The position numbers were made by a program, and so were the translations under genes. From the NCBI GenBank assembly GCA_964460245.1, contig CAYWTL010000037.1, positions 1-23,411 of the forward strand: DNA of 23,411 nt, in the 5' to 3' direction. The stretch is from JAXDBM01 sp964460245 (GTDB lineage Bacteria; Desulfobacterota; Syntrophia; Syntrophales; Fen-1087). Positions 1 to 7,448 of the stretch are shown piece by piece. A model generated the notes under the pieces. It searched no databases, was not told the DNA's origin, and was given only the letters and a program-made list of their open reading frames with translations. Each line of letters opens with the position of its first letter. The first letter of the stretch is position 1.

Positions 1-278
1 GCAAACCAGCCGCTTTCCTTATACCGCACAGAAACAAAATTGTAAAGAATTCCGAAACCGGCGTGACTCTTTCCGGAAGGCTTGGCAAAGATGAAACGGA
101 AAACGATGCCTTCGCCATGGGGATCGCACTTTGAGACTTGCTGAAAAGACCTGAAAAGTTTATGTACAGTGACGAATGCATTTCTTCCGTTTTTCTTGAA
201 ACAAAACGCTGGAACGCGAATGTTCCCATGGTCATGCGAAAGATTGTTGCCCTTTCGCACCCGTGAGGGGTTCCCCCA
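1..278. other. Left flank without a confident gene
   Basis: No complete gene is visible before the ferritin-like gene. A + frame open from the left edge ends in TGA at 132-134 and could be the last 43 codons of an upstream gene, but the opposite strand is also open here and I do not recognise either product. A perfect 8-bp inverted repeat (TGCGAAAG at 235-242, CTTTCGCA at 252-259, 9-nt loop) lies about 20 nt before the ferritin-like start. It would form a hairpin in that gene's leader; it has no T-run and so is not a typical terminator. Confidence 0.35.
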
Positions 279-764
279 ATGGTAAAATCGACAACGCTGC
301 CGTATCTGCTTGACACCATGAAGATGATGGCAGCTGCCGAACGTCTCGTCGGGGATTTCTACCGGGATTGCGCCGAGATCTGGGCGGAAGATCGGGATTT
401 CTGGCTGGACTTCGCGGCGGAGGAAGAAAAGCATGCAGGCCATCTTGAGAGGATGGCTCGGATCCTTGCCCTCAGGCCGGAGCGCTTTGAAACCGGCCGG
501 CCTTTCAACCGGGCGAGCGTCCAGACATTCATGACCGGCATCGAAGGACTTCGGAAGCGTCTGAAGGAGGGTTCGATCACGAGAGAACGAGCGGTGTTTG
601 CAGCGCGGGATGTCGAGGCGTCGATCCTGGAGAAGTGTTATCACGAATTTCTCCACACAACCGATGCGGAGTATTCGACTCTGGTGAACGGGATCACACA
701 AGAAACCAAAGATCACAAGGACAGAATTGAAAAGCGCATTCAGAAGCTGCAGGCCGGCCGATAA
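279..764 (+). CDS. Ferritin-like (rubrerythrin-related) diiron-domain protein
   Basis: A 161-residue, mostly helical protein of the ferritin-like four-helix-bundle type. Possible diiron ligands occur in the expected order: E21 in helix 1, an EEEKH stretch (E49/E50, H52) in helix 2, E113 in helix 3, and E142 with H146 in helix 4. The final pair is spaced ExxxH instead of the usual ExxH, so metal binding is plausible but not certain. There is no C-terminal rubredoxin domain, signal peptide or membrane segment, so a cytoplasmic role in peroxide or iron handling is the family-based guess. The ATG follows a GAGGGG stretch about 9 nt upstream. It is the first gene of a + run, but its neighbours are lipid acyltransferases and give no functional clue. 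Confidence 0.7.
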   Translation: MVKSTTLPYLLDTMKMMAAAERLVGDFYRDCAEIWAEDRDFWLDFAAEEEKHAGHLERMARILALRPERFETGRPFNRASVQTFMTGIEGLRKRLKEGSITRERAVFAARDVEASILEKCYHEFLHTTDAEYSTLVNGITQETKDHKDRIEKRIQKLQAGR

Positions 765-833
765 ACCCGATGCAAGATGGAGACTGATGAAGCGCGCACA
801 TGACGGCTTCACGTCTGCAGAGCAAAGAGGACC

Positions 834-1538
834 ATGCCGTTTTTCCCGACTCGGAAATCTTTGAAAGAATTTTCCCGATATGCCCTGCAACACAATCTCA
901 TGGTTGTCGCCGATTATGTCGTGCGCCTCTATTTCCTCACCATCCGGATCGAATCCGTTAATGAAGCGCCGATCCGTCGTCATCTGGAAAGCGGGAACAA
1001 GCTGATTGCCGCGATTGGGCGCCAGCGGACATCGCGGTGATCGGCTATGAAAGACGGTTCGGAACCTACCGGCCTTCCGTCATGATCGGCAAAAGCCGGG
1101 GCGGACACATGGTCGCCGATTTTTACCGTCGTCCTGGATTCCGCTCTGTTCGCGGTTCCCTCCCGGGACGGGAAGCAGGCGCTGGCCGCCATGGTGGATG
1201 ATCTGAAGGATCATTCTTTCGCTGCGCATGTCTTGGACGGTCCGCAGGACCCCCGGGACATCGTGAAACCGGGGTTGATCGTCATGGCCGGGCAGTCCGG
1301 CTTGCCCATCGTCCCCTTTTACATCTCCGTGAGCCGGGCTTGGGTACTCCGCAGTCGGGATCGCTGCCTCATTCCCAAACCGTTCAGCAGGATCGTGGTC
1401 CGTTGGGGCAAGCCGAGGACCGTTCCCGGGGACATGGACGAACGGGCTTTTGAAGATGCCCGGCAGGGAATCGAAGCGCACATGCTGGAAAATCAGAGGG
1501 AAGACGATCGCCGTTTCGATTGGACAGATCTCATCTGA
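834..1538 (+). pseudogene. DUF374 lysophospholipid acyltransferase-like gene, double-frameshifted
   Basis: Three consecutive segments together match the DUF374 acyltransferase family (usual length about 210-240 residues) but lie in two frames. Codons 834-1029 give the N-terminal part (VRLYFLTIRIESVNEAPI, then LIAAIGRQR). From about 1030 the matching frame is -1 (VIGYERRFGTYRPSVMIG...SVRGS). From about 1160 it returns to the first frame (SRDGKQALAAMVDDL...HVLDGPQDP...IPKPFSRIVVRWG). This needs one lost base near 1026-1031 and one extra C in the CCCTCCC run near 1158-1163; the two cancel and would restore a 234-residue protein. The position where the family normally has a WH pair reads GR here, which argues for real decay over two sequencing errors, though errors remain possible. 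The start has an AGAGGA stretch just upstream. Confidence 0.72.
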
Positions 1539-1705
1539 TGTGAAATGATGAACCGTCATGAGCCGCCGAGAAAGCCGCGGGGCTCATGCACGCTGTACCA
1601 AGGACGGCGCCGACGAAAGTTTTCCGGGGCGGATTTTGAGACTTCAAGCGCCTGCTGCGGCAAGAAGAAACAGGCGACAAGGATCAGCAAGGGGGTAGTT
1701 CCATC

Positions 1706-2593
1706 GTGACACCACAAACCGCGGCCGGTATCCTCCTGCGGATTTTCTCCAGTATCCCTCCGGCAATCCGAAAGGCACTCTTCATCGCGATGGCCTTCCT
1801 CTTCTACCTTGTCGTTCCCAGACAGCGCTTCATCGCCCTGCATAATCTTTCCCGCGCCTTTCCGGAAAAGTCCCCGAAGGAAATCCGGAAAATCGCCCGG
1901 GGGGTCTACCGGAACATCGGCATCATCGGCGCGGAATTTTTCGACAGCCGCCGCCTGACCCGCGAAAGCATCCTCCAGCGCATGTCCGTGGAAGGTTTGG
2001 AGCATTGCCATCGCGCCCTGGAAAAGGGAAAAGGGATGCTTCTGATGACCGCCCACTTCGGCAACTGGGAACTTTCCATCACGGTTTTTGCCCTGCTCGT
2101 CAAACCACTGACCGCAATCTACCGGCCCCTCGACAACCCCGTCCTCGAAGCTGCGGTCCGGCAGGTCCGCGAATCGGCGGGCAACAAGACGCTGCCGAAA
2201 ACCCGGGCCATGCGTCCTATGCTGCGTTTGTTGAAGCAGAACGGGATTCTGGGTATCCTGATCGATCAGAACGTCGCCTGGTATGAAGGTGTCTTTGTTC
2301 CGTTCTTCGGACGAAAAGCCTGTACGACGGACGGGATTGCCTTGCTCGCGCTCCACACCGGCGCACCGGTTTTGCCGGGTTTTCTGATCCGCCAGCCGGA
2401 CGGGCGTTACCGGATCAAGTTTCTGGCCGAGGTCGACACGATCCGCACCGGAGACCGCCGTCAGGACGTGCTGACCAACACGCAGCGCTACAACGCCATC
2501 CTGGAAGAACAGATCCGACAGCACCCTGACCAGTGGCTGTGGATCCATCATCGCTGGAAGACCCAGCCTTCTCAGGTCAGGGAGCGGACATGA
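1706..2593 (+). CDS. LpxL/HtrB-family lysophospholipid (lipid A) acyltransferase
   Basis: A 295-residue member of the bacterial lipid A biosynthesis acyltransferase family, which transfers a fatty acyl chain from acyl-ACP to a lipid A precursor (or a related lipid) at the inner face of the cytoplasmic membrane. The HX4E catalytic signature is present as HFGNWE (H117, E122). Other family landmarks are the N-terminal hydrophobic anchor (about residues 24-38), HNLSRAFP near residue 46, YRPLDNP, GILIDQNV, the VPFFGR block and the terminal WLWIHHRWK. Length is normal for the family. The start is GTG, preceded by AGGGGG with about 10 nt spacing; an in-frame stop at 1637-1639 limits upstream alternatives. 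It follows the decayed DUF374 acyltransferase by 167 nt. The exact acyl position (LpxL, LpxM or other) cannot be told from sequence alone. Confidence 0.88.
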   Translation: MTPQTAAGILLRIFSSIPPAIRKALFIAMAFLFYLVVPRQRFIALHNLSRAFPEKSPKEIRKIARGVYRNIGIIGAEFFDSRRLTRESILQRMSVEGLEHCHRALEKGKGMLLMTAHFGNWELSITVFALLVKPLTAIYRPLDNPVLEAAVRQVRESAGNKTLPKTRAMRPMLRLLKQNGILGILIDQNVAWYEGVFVPFFGRKACTTDGIALLALHTGAPVLPGFLIRQPDGRYRIKFLAEVDTIRTGDRRQDVLTNTQRYNAILEEQIRQHPDQWLWIHHRWKTQPSQVRERT

Positions 2594-2611
2594 AGGATCT
2601 TTGTTGAAGGA

Positions 2612-2692
2612 TCCGACAAAAACGACGGAAGGATTCCTTTTGGCCAGATGGAATTCCGGGAACACATCAGGCTGCATTCCTTCCGTATCGGA
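2612..2692 (+). repeat. Long-range inverted repeat before the phosphatase gene
   Basis: ACGGAAGGA at 2625-2633 is perfectly complementary to TCCTTCCGT at 2678-2686. An outer TCCGA (2612-2616) / TCGGA (2688-2692) pair flanks them, so the RNA could fold into a long stem with a roughly 44-nt loop. It lies between the acyltransferase stop and the phosphatase start and lacks a T-run, so it is more likely a processing or regulatory hairpin, or chance, than a terminator. Confidence 0.3.
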
Positions 2693-2724
2693 CCAATGCG
2701 CAAAGGAAACAGTGATGGCTTTTC

Positions 2725-3369
2725 ATGGAGCCGAATGCGGTTAGGAAGAGAATCTTTGCTGTCGGCGACATACACGGGTGTCTATCCCATCTGCGGGAGC
2801 TCCTCGGCAAAATCCAGATCGGCCGAAACGACATCCTACTGTTTCTGGGCGATTACATCGACCGGGGACCGGATTCTTACGAGGTCGTGGAAACGCTCCT
2901 CCGCCTGAAGAGCGAATCAGCGAGCGTGATCTGCCTGAAGGGAAATCACGAGCAGATGTTCCTTGATTACCTGTCGGGAAAGGACCCTGAGCTGTTCCTT
3001 GCCAATGGGGGCCGGCACACCCTGCTATCTTACAGAAAGAACGGGTGGGAGCAGCCGCCTGCCGAACACATGGATTTCTTCCTGTCGCTGGATCTGTGTT
3101 ACGAGACGCAAGATTCCATCTTTGTCCATGCCGGTTTGCAACCGCACATCCCCCTGCAGAACCAGAATCCCGAAGATCTGCTGTGGATCCGCGGGCCATT
3201 TTATGCCGCGCCGAACACCTGGAACAAGACCATCGTCTTCGGGCACACGCCCTTTGCGCAGCCGTATGTCCGGGAAGGAAAAATCGGCATCGATACCGGT
3301 GCCTGTATGGGCGGTTTCCTGACCTGTGTTGAGCTGCCGGGGATGATTTTCCATCAGGCGGGCGCCTAG
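2725..3369 (+). CDS. PPP-family metallophosphatase (serine/threonine phosphatase type)
   Basis: A 214-residue soluble protein with every signature of the bacterial PPP phosphatases: GDIHG (14-18), GDYIDRG (42-48), GNHE (73-76), HAG (135-137) and GHT (173-175). These supply the Asp, His and Asn ligands of the two-metal site and the catalytic His. Family members dephosphorylate phosphoproteins (PrpA/PrpB, lambda phosphatase) or diadenosine tetraphosphate (ApaH). The size and the GDYIDRGPDS form of the second motif fit the short phosphoprotein-phosphatase group better than ApaH. No signal peptide is seen. The start chosen gives the usual short N-terminus before GDIHG, but no strong ribosome-binding site is visible, so a slightly different start is possible. 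It is the last gene of this + run; no terminator is obvious behind it. Confidence 0.88.
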   Translation: MEPNAVRKRIFAVGDIHGCLSHLRELLGKIQIGRNDILLFLGDYIDRGPDSYEVVETLLRLKSESASVICLKGNHEQMFLDYLSGKDPELFLANGGRHTLLSYRKNGWEQPPAEHMDFFLSLDLCYETQDSIFVHAGLQPHIPLQNQNPEDLLWIRGPFYAAPNTWNKTIVFGHTPFAQPYVREGKIGIDTGACMGGFLTCVELPGMIFHQAGA

Positions 3370-3490
3370 GCGACCGAAGCCGGAAAGGTAAACCGATGAC
3401 CGGTATTCCTGTGCAGGGAGACTCCCTTGTCCTGAACGAAGCGAGATTGCCCGGGGCCCCCCTCCCGGATGTCAGCTCGTTTTACGCTGT

Positions 3491-4468
3491 TCAATCCTCT
3501 TTTACCGCGGTCCAGGTCTCGTTCGGTCTGTATGATTGCATCCCCCGGGCGATCTTCAGCGTATTCGGCCCGAGATTTTTCTGGTAGATTTTGCCCTGTT
3601 GGTTGACAATGAAGGTCATGATCCCCGACTTTCCCCAGTTCGACGGAAAAGCAGCCAGGGCAAATCCCCCGACCATGTTGCCGTTGATCACGTAGTTGTA
3701 TTTTCCGCCCGGCGTACCCCTTCCCTGCCTTGTCAAGATTTTGAAATAGTAGCCATGAAACGGCTCCGGCTTTTCTTCCTTGAACGCGGCCTTGCTCTTC
3801 CGGTAACCCTCCATTCTCGCTTTTGCCACCAACTCGCCCAGGGGGCTCACCGCTTCACCCTTGGCAGCCTTCCAGTAAAGCCCGTTTCTCTTGCCCGGAT
3901 CGCTGCGAAGCTTCTGTGCATAGGCCATTACGCCGTCGCCGTCCCAGTCCTTCAGGAAATATTCGCGTTGCGCACTGACATAGCTTTTGCAGACCAGAAT
4001 GGCCGTTAGTTCGTTTTCTCCAATCCGGCGATTCAGTATCTCCTCCTTGCCGGCTTCCGTGTCAAAGAACCAATGATCGTTGTCTTTTACGATTGGAATG
4101 GGAAATGGCCAGTCTTCTTTTCCCACATGAAGAAGCAGCTTTCTGTCACTTTCTTTAACCAGACTGGTCTTTTCGGATAAATGTCTGGAAAGTTCATTAA
4201 ATTCAGAGTCGTCCTGAACTTCATCGCCCGAGCGAAGTTCTTGGCCCGAGGGGCCGAAGATCAGATTCAGGATTGCCTTGTCTTTTGCCTGGATCGCCTT
4301 GATCAGGCTGTTCACGGCATCTTCAGGCGAAGCAAACAACATCTGTTGTGACGCCCCAAAAGCCGGCATACTCCAGGCAAATACAACGATTACCATACCC
4401 AGAAAAGCGGCCATTAACGTCATCCGCTGTGAAGGCCGAGATGCGGACCACTGCTGAATTGCACCCAT
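3491..4468 (-). CDS. DUF2950 family secreted protein
   Basis: A 325-residue protein of the DUF2950 family, function unknown. Residues about 18-38 form a hydrophobic signal segment ending AFG|AS, so the mature protein should be periplasmic. Family landmarks include FASPEDAVNSLIKA after the signal, DHWFFDTEAGKEEI, RRIGENELTAI, the FHGYYFKILTRQG block, and the C-terminal GIMTFIVN...KNLGP...YRPNETW stretch. The ATG is preceded by AAGGGAG at good spacing. It lies 74 nt downstream of the DUF3300 gene on the same strand. These two families are often found side by side, so the pair very likely forms one operon. The joint function is unknown; the location implies an envelope role. Confidence 0.85.
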   Translation of the reverse strand: MGAIQQWSASRPSQRMTLMAAFLGMVIVVFAWSMPAFGASQQMLFASPEDAVNSLIKAIQAKDKAILNLIFGPSGQELRSGDEVQDDSEFNELSRHLSEKTSLVKESDRKLLLHVGKEDWPFPIPIVKDNDHWFFDTEAGKEEILNRRIGENELTAILVCKSYVSAQREYFLKDWDGDGVMAYAQKLRSDPGKRNGLYWKAAKGEAVSPLGELVAKARMEGYRKSKAAFKEEKPEPFHGYYFKILTRQGRGTPGGKYNYVINGNMVGGFALAAFPSNWGKSGIMTFIVNQQGKIYQKNLGPNTLKIARGMQSYRPNETWTAVKED

Positions 4469-4542
4469 CGTATTCTCCCTTTCCTTGTCCGTTTCTTTTC
4501 ACGTTCGTTATCAGGATATTGAAAACAAATTGGCCGCGGCGG

Positions 4543-6123
4543 TCAGCGCTGTTTGCCGCCGGCGGCATTCATCTTTGCGGGGCCGCCGCCTTTCTTTACC
4601 TTTTCGGCAGAAGGCCGCTCCTGTGCGACAGTCTGACGACTGGCCTGTCCGCGAAGGCTCTGTGCTTTTGATTCGTTAGCGCCCCGATAACCGCCGAATG
4701 CGACGGAGGGCGTTTTACCGGGCTGCATGCCTTCACGGACCGAATGCACCTGCGAGGGACTTTTGCCGATAACCGGACTTGGCGCGGCCGGCGGCCTCTT
4801 GACGGCTTGAGCAGGCGCTGTCGGACGAGTTGCCGGAACCGGGACACGAACTTCCCTGCCGACAACCGGCGCAATCGGCTTGGGAGGCTGCACGCCTGGA
4901 CCCGTGGAACCGATTTGCGAAGGACCCTTCACGATAACCGGTCCCGGCGCGGCCGGCGGCCTCTTGACGGCTTGAGCAGGCGCTGTCGGACGGGTTGCCG
5001 GAACCGGGACACGAACTTCCCTGCCGACAACCGGCGCAATCGGCTTGGGAGGCTGCACGCCCGGACCCGCAGAACTGATTTGCGAAGGACCCTTGACGAT
5101 GACCGGACCTGGCGCGGCCGGCGGCCTCTTGACGGCTTGAGCAGGCGTTACCGGCCTGGCAGGAATGCTGCCGCGGCTCTCCTTTCCGCGATTACTGATG
5201 GAAACGGCATTCCCCCGGGGCCCGAATATGCCTTCCAAAGGCTTGGATGACATGGTTGACCTCCCCCTGACTTCGGCCATGCGGGCTTGCGTGTCGCCAC
5301 CGGGGATACGGCCCGGGCCCGATGCCCGGTATTTCGCGGGACCGCCACGGGACGGATCATGCCTCCATGCCTGGTTAATATAGGGCCTGCTTCTGTTTAC
5401 ATAAACATCCCGTACGCGAACATGGGGCCTGGCGTGATTGACCCACCCGGGTCGGTTCCAGCCATGATATACGATGCGATGATAATCCCAGTCAAAGTCC
5501 ATGCTCAGCCAGCTCCCGATCAGCAAACCCAGTCCAAAGGTAATGAAGGGCGGTCCGCCGGAGATCCAGCTCTCGGTATAGACCGCGGAAGGATCGTATT
5601 GCGGGACATACACATACTGAGGTAGTGCTGGAATGATCTCGATATAATCTCCATCAATCATTACCGTTTGCTGGGCGGTGCTCTCCAGATTGCCGACATT
5701 TCTCGCCTGCCACCTGAGCCGCTGGATCGACCTTGTCACGTCTTCCGGCTGGTTGAGAAAGGCTTCTCCCAGATCTGCCGTCCAATCCAGATACGCTGCC
5801 ATCATGTTCAGGATATCCGGATAGTGCGCGATTGTCTTGACGGACTCATCCCAGGCTTGCGCGTCGATCCTCGACACATCTCCCCCGCGATTCAGCCAGT
5901 CTTCAGCATCCGCAATTTCCGCCGGGTATGTCGAGGCCGGCAGCATCTGGGCCAGCAGGGGATCCGGATAAAGAGCGATCGGGGCGAGGAGGCTATCCAA
6001 CTCCTGATCCGTGTATCCGTATGAGGTGGAAGCTTTGCTCTGTGCGATCTGAATAAAAAGAAAAACCCCCAGGCATATGACCGCAATAATCAAAAAGCGC
6101 TTTGTGCCGACCGTTCTTTTCAC
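4543..6123 (-). CDS. DUF3300 family exported protein with Pro/Ala-rich repeat tail
   Basis: A 526-residue protein with an N-terminal membrane/signal segment (about 9-28) followed by a DUF3300 domain (about 37-260). The domain shows LLAPIALYPDPLLAQMLPAS, AEDWLNRGG, WDESVKTIAHYPDIL, MIDGDYIEIIPALP and YVPQYDP. A hydrophobic, aromatic-rich segment follows (GGPPFITFGLGLLIGSW). The C-terminal half is low-complexity and Pro/Ala/Val-rich, with 55-residue tandem repeats annotated separately. The start is GTG with AGGAG 8-9 nt upstream. The first gene of a two-gene operon with DUF2950. The domain has no known biochemical activity; an extracytoplasmic, perhaps cell-wall-spanning, role is inferred from the signal and the stalk-like tail. 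Confidence 0.84.
   Translation of the reverse strand: MKRTVGTKRFLIIAVICLGVFLFIQIAQSKASTSYGYTDQELDSLLAPIALYPDPLLAQMLPASTYPAEIADAEDWLNRGGDVSRIDAQAWDESVKTIAHYPDILNMMAAYLDWTADLGEAFLNQPEDVTRSIQRLRWQARNVGNLESTAQQTVMIDGDYIEIIPALPQYVYVPQYDPSAVYTESWISGGPPFITFGLGLLIGSWLSMDFDWDYHRIVYHGWNRPGWVNHARPHVRVRDVYVNRSRPYINQAWRHDPSRGGPAKYRASGPGRIPGGDTQARMAEVRGRSTMSSKPLEGIFGPRGNAVSISNRGKESRGSIPARPVTPAQAVKRPPAAPGPVIVKGPSQISSAGPGVQPPKPIAPVVGREVRVPVPATRPTAPAQAVKRPPAAPGPVIVKGPSQIGSTGPGVQPPKPIAPVVGREVRVPVPATRPTAPAQAVKRPPAAPSPVIGKSPSQVHSVREGMQPGKTPSVAFGGYRGANESKAQSLRGQASRQTVAQERPSAEKVKKGGGPAKMNAAGGKQR
4690..5157 (-). repeat. 165-bp in-frame tandem repeat (55 residues) in the DUF3300 gene
   Basis: Three tandem units of exactly 165 bp, spaced by the matching GCGGCCTCTTGACGGCTTGA block at 4791, 4956 and 5121. 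In protein order, unit 1 (5157-4993) and unit 2 (4992-4828) are nearly identical at the protein level (RPxxPAQAVKRPPAAP...VVGREVRVPVPAT). Unit 3 (4827 to about 4690) matches at its start and then diverges. The high DNA identity of units 1 and 2 points to recent duplication, so copy number may vary among strains. The tail would be an extended, Pro-rich stalk. Confidence 0.9.
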
Positions 6124-6199
6124 AAGATCAACTCCTTCCTCTGTTTACCCGAATCCTGCCGGTTAATTCCCTTTTCCATCTGGATCGCTCGGGCAACTT

Positions 6200-6227
6200 T
6201 GTTTATCCTTATTACTCCCGTTTTCAA
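6200..6227 (-). promoter_or_regulatory. Possible promoter of the DUF3300-DUF2950 operon
   Basis: Reading the minus strand, TTGAAA (6227-6222) is followed after 16 nt by TAAACA (6205-6200), about 75 nt before the GTG start. The -35 box is good and the -10 box weak. The region from about 6170 to 6490 is clearly more AT-rich than the genes around it. A minus-strand open frame covering 6120-6464, whose stop overlaps the DUF3300 start, is discussed under findings. Confidence 0.3.
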
Positions 6228-6491
6228 CGTATTTCCATCATTAACAAGCAAAAAATGCGCCGGAATGACAAAAGCATCATAATCCTTCGATATGAGATTA
6301 CATATTGTCATCGTGGCATTTCCATTTTTCACCGTTTCAACAAGAAGTGGATCAAATTTACCCGGTCCTTCCGATCGGACTGGGCAATATGTATCCAGAG
6401 GGACGGGTTGAAAGTCAGAATTGCTGGCCTTGGCAAGTATTCCGAATCTTCCGATACGAACCATTCACGGTGAGAAAAATCTGCTTTTTTA

Positions 6492-6521
6492 TTGACATGC
6501 AGGCCTGAACTTGCCTAAGCT
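6492..6521 (+). promoter_or_regulatory. Possible promoter of the nitroreductase gene
   Basis: A perfect TTGACA at 6492-6497 follows a T-run, with TAAGCT at 6516-6521 after 18 nt. The -10 box keeps only the TA...T positions. Transcription from here would give a leader of roughly 30 nt before the ATG at 6556, which fits well. Confidence 0.45.
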
Positions 6522-6555
6522 CTCGCATCAATCCAGGAAAGCAAGGAGTTTCTCC

Positions 6556-7215
6556 ATGAAGAAAATAACAAGTTTTGCGATCTTGAGTGCTCTGGCATTT
6601 ACGCTATTGGGCGCCTCGATGGTTCTGGGAGCAGGTGAACCCGCGAAGCCGTCTTCCGCACAGAAATCAGCGGAAGTGAAAGCCGCTATCCCGGCAACAT
6701 CAAAAATGGATGCGCTGTCGGCAATCTTTACGCGACGCAGCATCCGCAGTTACAGCAATCAGCCGGTTTCCGATGAAACCGTCAAACTGTTGCTGAAGGC
6801 AGCCATGGCGGCGCCCACCGCAAAAAACACCCAATCCTATGAGTTCATCGTAATCCGGGACAAGAAGACGCTCCAGCAGATCCCGAACTTTCATCCCTTT
6901 TCCAAACATGTCCCCAACGCTCAAGTCGCCATTGTCGTCTGCGGCAACACAAAATTGCAGGCGGCGCCGGGCCACTGGATTCCGGACGCATCCAACGCTT
7001 CCATGAACATCCTCCTTGCGGCTCACTCCCTCGGGTTAGGGGCCGTCTGGACCACTTTTTATCCTTATGAAGACAGGACGGCGGGCATTCGAAAACTCCT
7101 CAACCTGCCGGATCACATCATGCCGCTCAACATCATCCCGCTCGGGTATTCAGCGGAGCAAGGGAATTATCAGGATCGGTACAAGCCCGACAAGATCCAC
7201 CTTGAAAAGTGGTGA
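6556..7215 (+). CDS. Nitroreductase-family flavoprotein with N-terminal signal peptide
   Basis: A 219-residue protein whose domain from about residue 49 is a classic nitroreductase fold: AIFTRRSIRSYSNQPV (FMN phosphate-binding RRSIR), LLKAAMAAPTAKNTQSYEFI, the DASNASMNILLAAHSLGLGAVW block and the C-terminal IIPLGYSA. Such enzymes bind FMN and reduce nitroaromatics, quinones or related acceptors with NAD(P)H. Unusually, a strong signal peptide precedes the domain (KK, then ILSALAFTLLGASMVLGAG), followed by a Ser/Ala/Lys-rich linker. It is a Sec-type signal without twin arginines, although it would have to export a flavoprotein; it could also act as a membrane anchor. The ATG at 6556 follows AAGGAG with 9-10 nt spacing. 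An in-frame ATG at 6511 lies within the predicted promoter and has no ribosome-binding site. Confidence 0.85.
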   Translation: MKKITSFAILSALAFTLLGASMVLGAGEPAKPSSAQKSAEVKAAIPATSKMDALSAIFTRRSIRSYSNQPVSDETVKLLLKAAMAAPTAKNTQSYEFIVIRDKKTLQQIPNFHPFSKHVPNAQVAIVVCGNTKLQAAPGHWIPDASNASMNILLAAHSLGLGAVWTTFYPYEDRTAGIRKLLNLPDHIMPLNIIPLGYSAEQGNYQDRYKPDKIHLEKW

Positions 7216-7308
7216 TCGACCCGGATGCTCTGAAGCTTGTTCAGGCTAATCGGGGCGAGCCGCCCTACCTTAAATAAAGGCCCGTAACCGCCATCCGGCG
7301 GATCGATG

Positions 7309-7339
7309 AAAAAGGGTTGGGCAAATCCCAACCCTTTTT
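7309..7339. terminator. Strong bidirectional rho-independent terminator
   Basis: A perfect 13-bp inverted repeat: AAAAAGGGTTGGG (7309-7321), loop CAAAT, CCCAACCCTTTTT (7327-7339). The GC-rich stem is flanked by A and T runs, so it can terminate in both directions. It ends the nitroreductase transcript on + and could stop minus-strand reading beyond arsM. Confidence 0.85.
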
Positions 7340-7359
7340 CATGATGCGGAGGTCGATTC

Positions 7360-7431
7360 GTGAAACTACTGATCCGTGGCGGAAGCATCGCTGCCGGTTA
7401 CGGCGTGATCAATCGTTATATTGACATCATC
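7360..7431 (+). pseudogene. 24-codon 5' remnant, possibly of an SGNH-type hydrolase gene
   Basis: A GTG with a textbook ribosome-binding site (GGAGGT, 7 nt upstream) starts a short peptide, LLIRGGSIAAGYGV then RYIDII. The GGSIAAGYG segment resembles the catalytic-Ser block I of SGNH/GDSL hydrolases (GxSxxxG-like). After codon 24 the frame runs directly into the antisense of the arsM 3' end and all similarity stops. I read it as the truncated beginning of a gene whose remainder was lost when the arsM segment was joined here. The family assignment rests on a very short match and is tentative. Confidence 0.35.
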
Positions 7432-7448
7432 GATTTGACGGTGTTTTC

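Noticed and set aside
1556..2677. 373-codon minus frame opposite the LpxL-like gene
   Set aside because: It is antisense to a gene with clear family motifs and has no recognisable domain.
4690..5157. The repeat block as a CRISPR array
   Set aside because: Units are contiguous, 165 bp, in frame with a coding sequence and have no spacers.
4744..5250. Arg-rich repetitive + frame opposite the DUF3300 repeats
   Set aside because: Its repeats merely mirror the 165-bp DNA repeats; the minus frame has the real domain, signal and ribosome-binding site.
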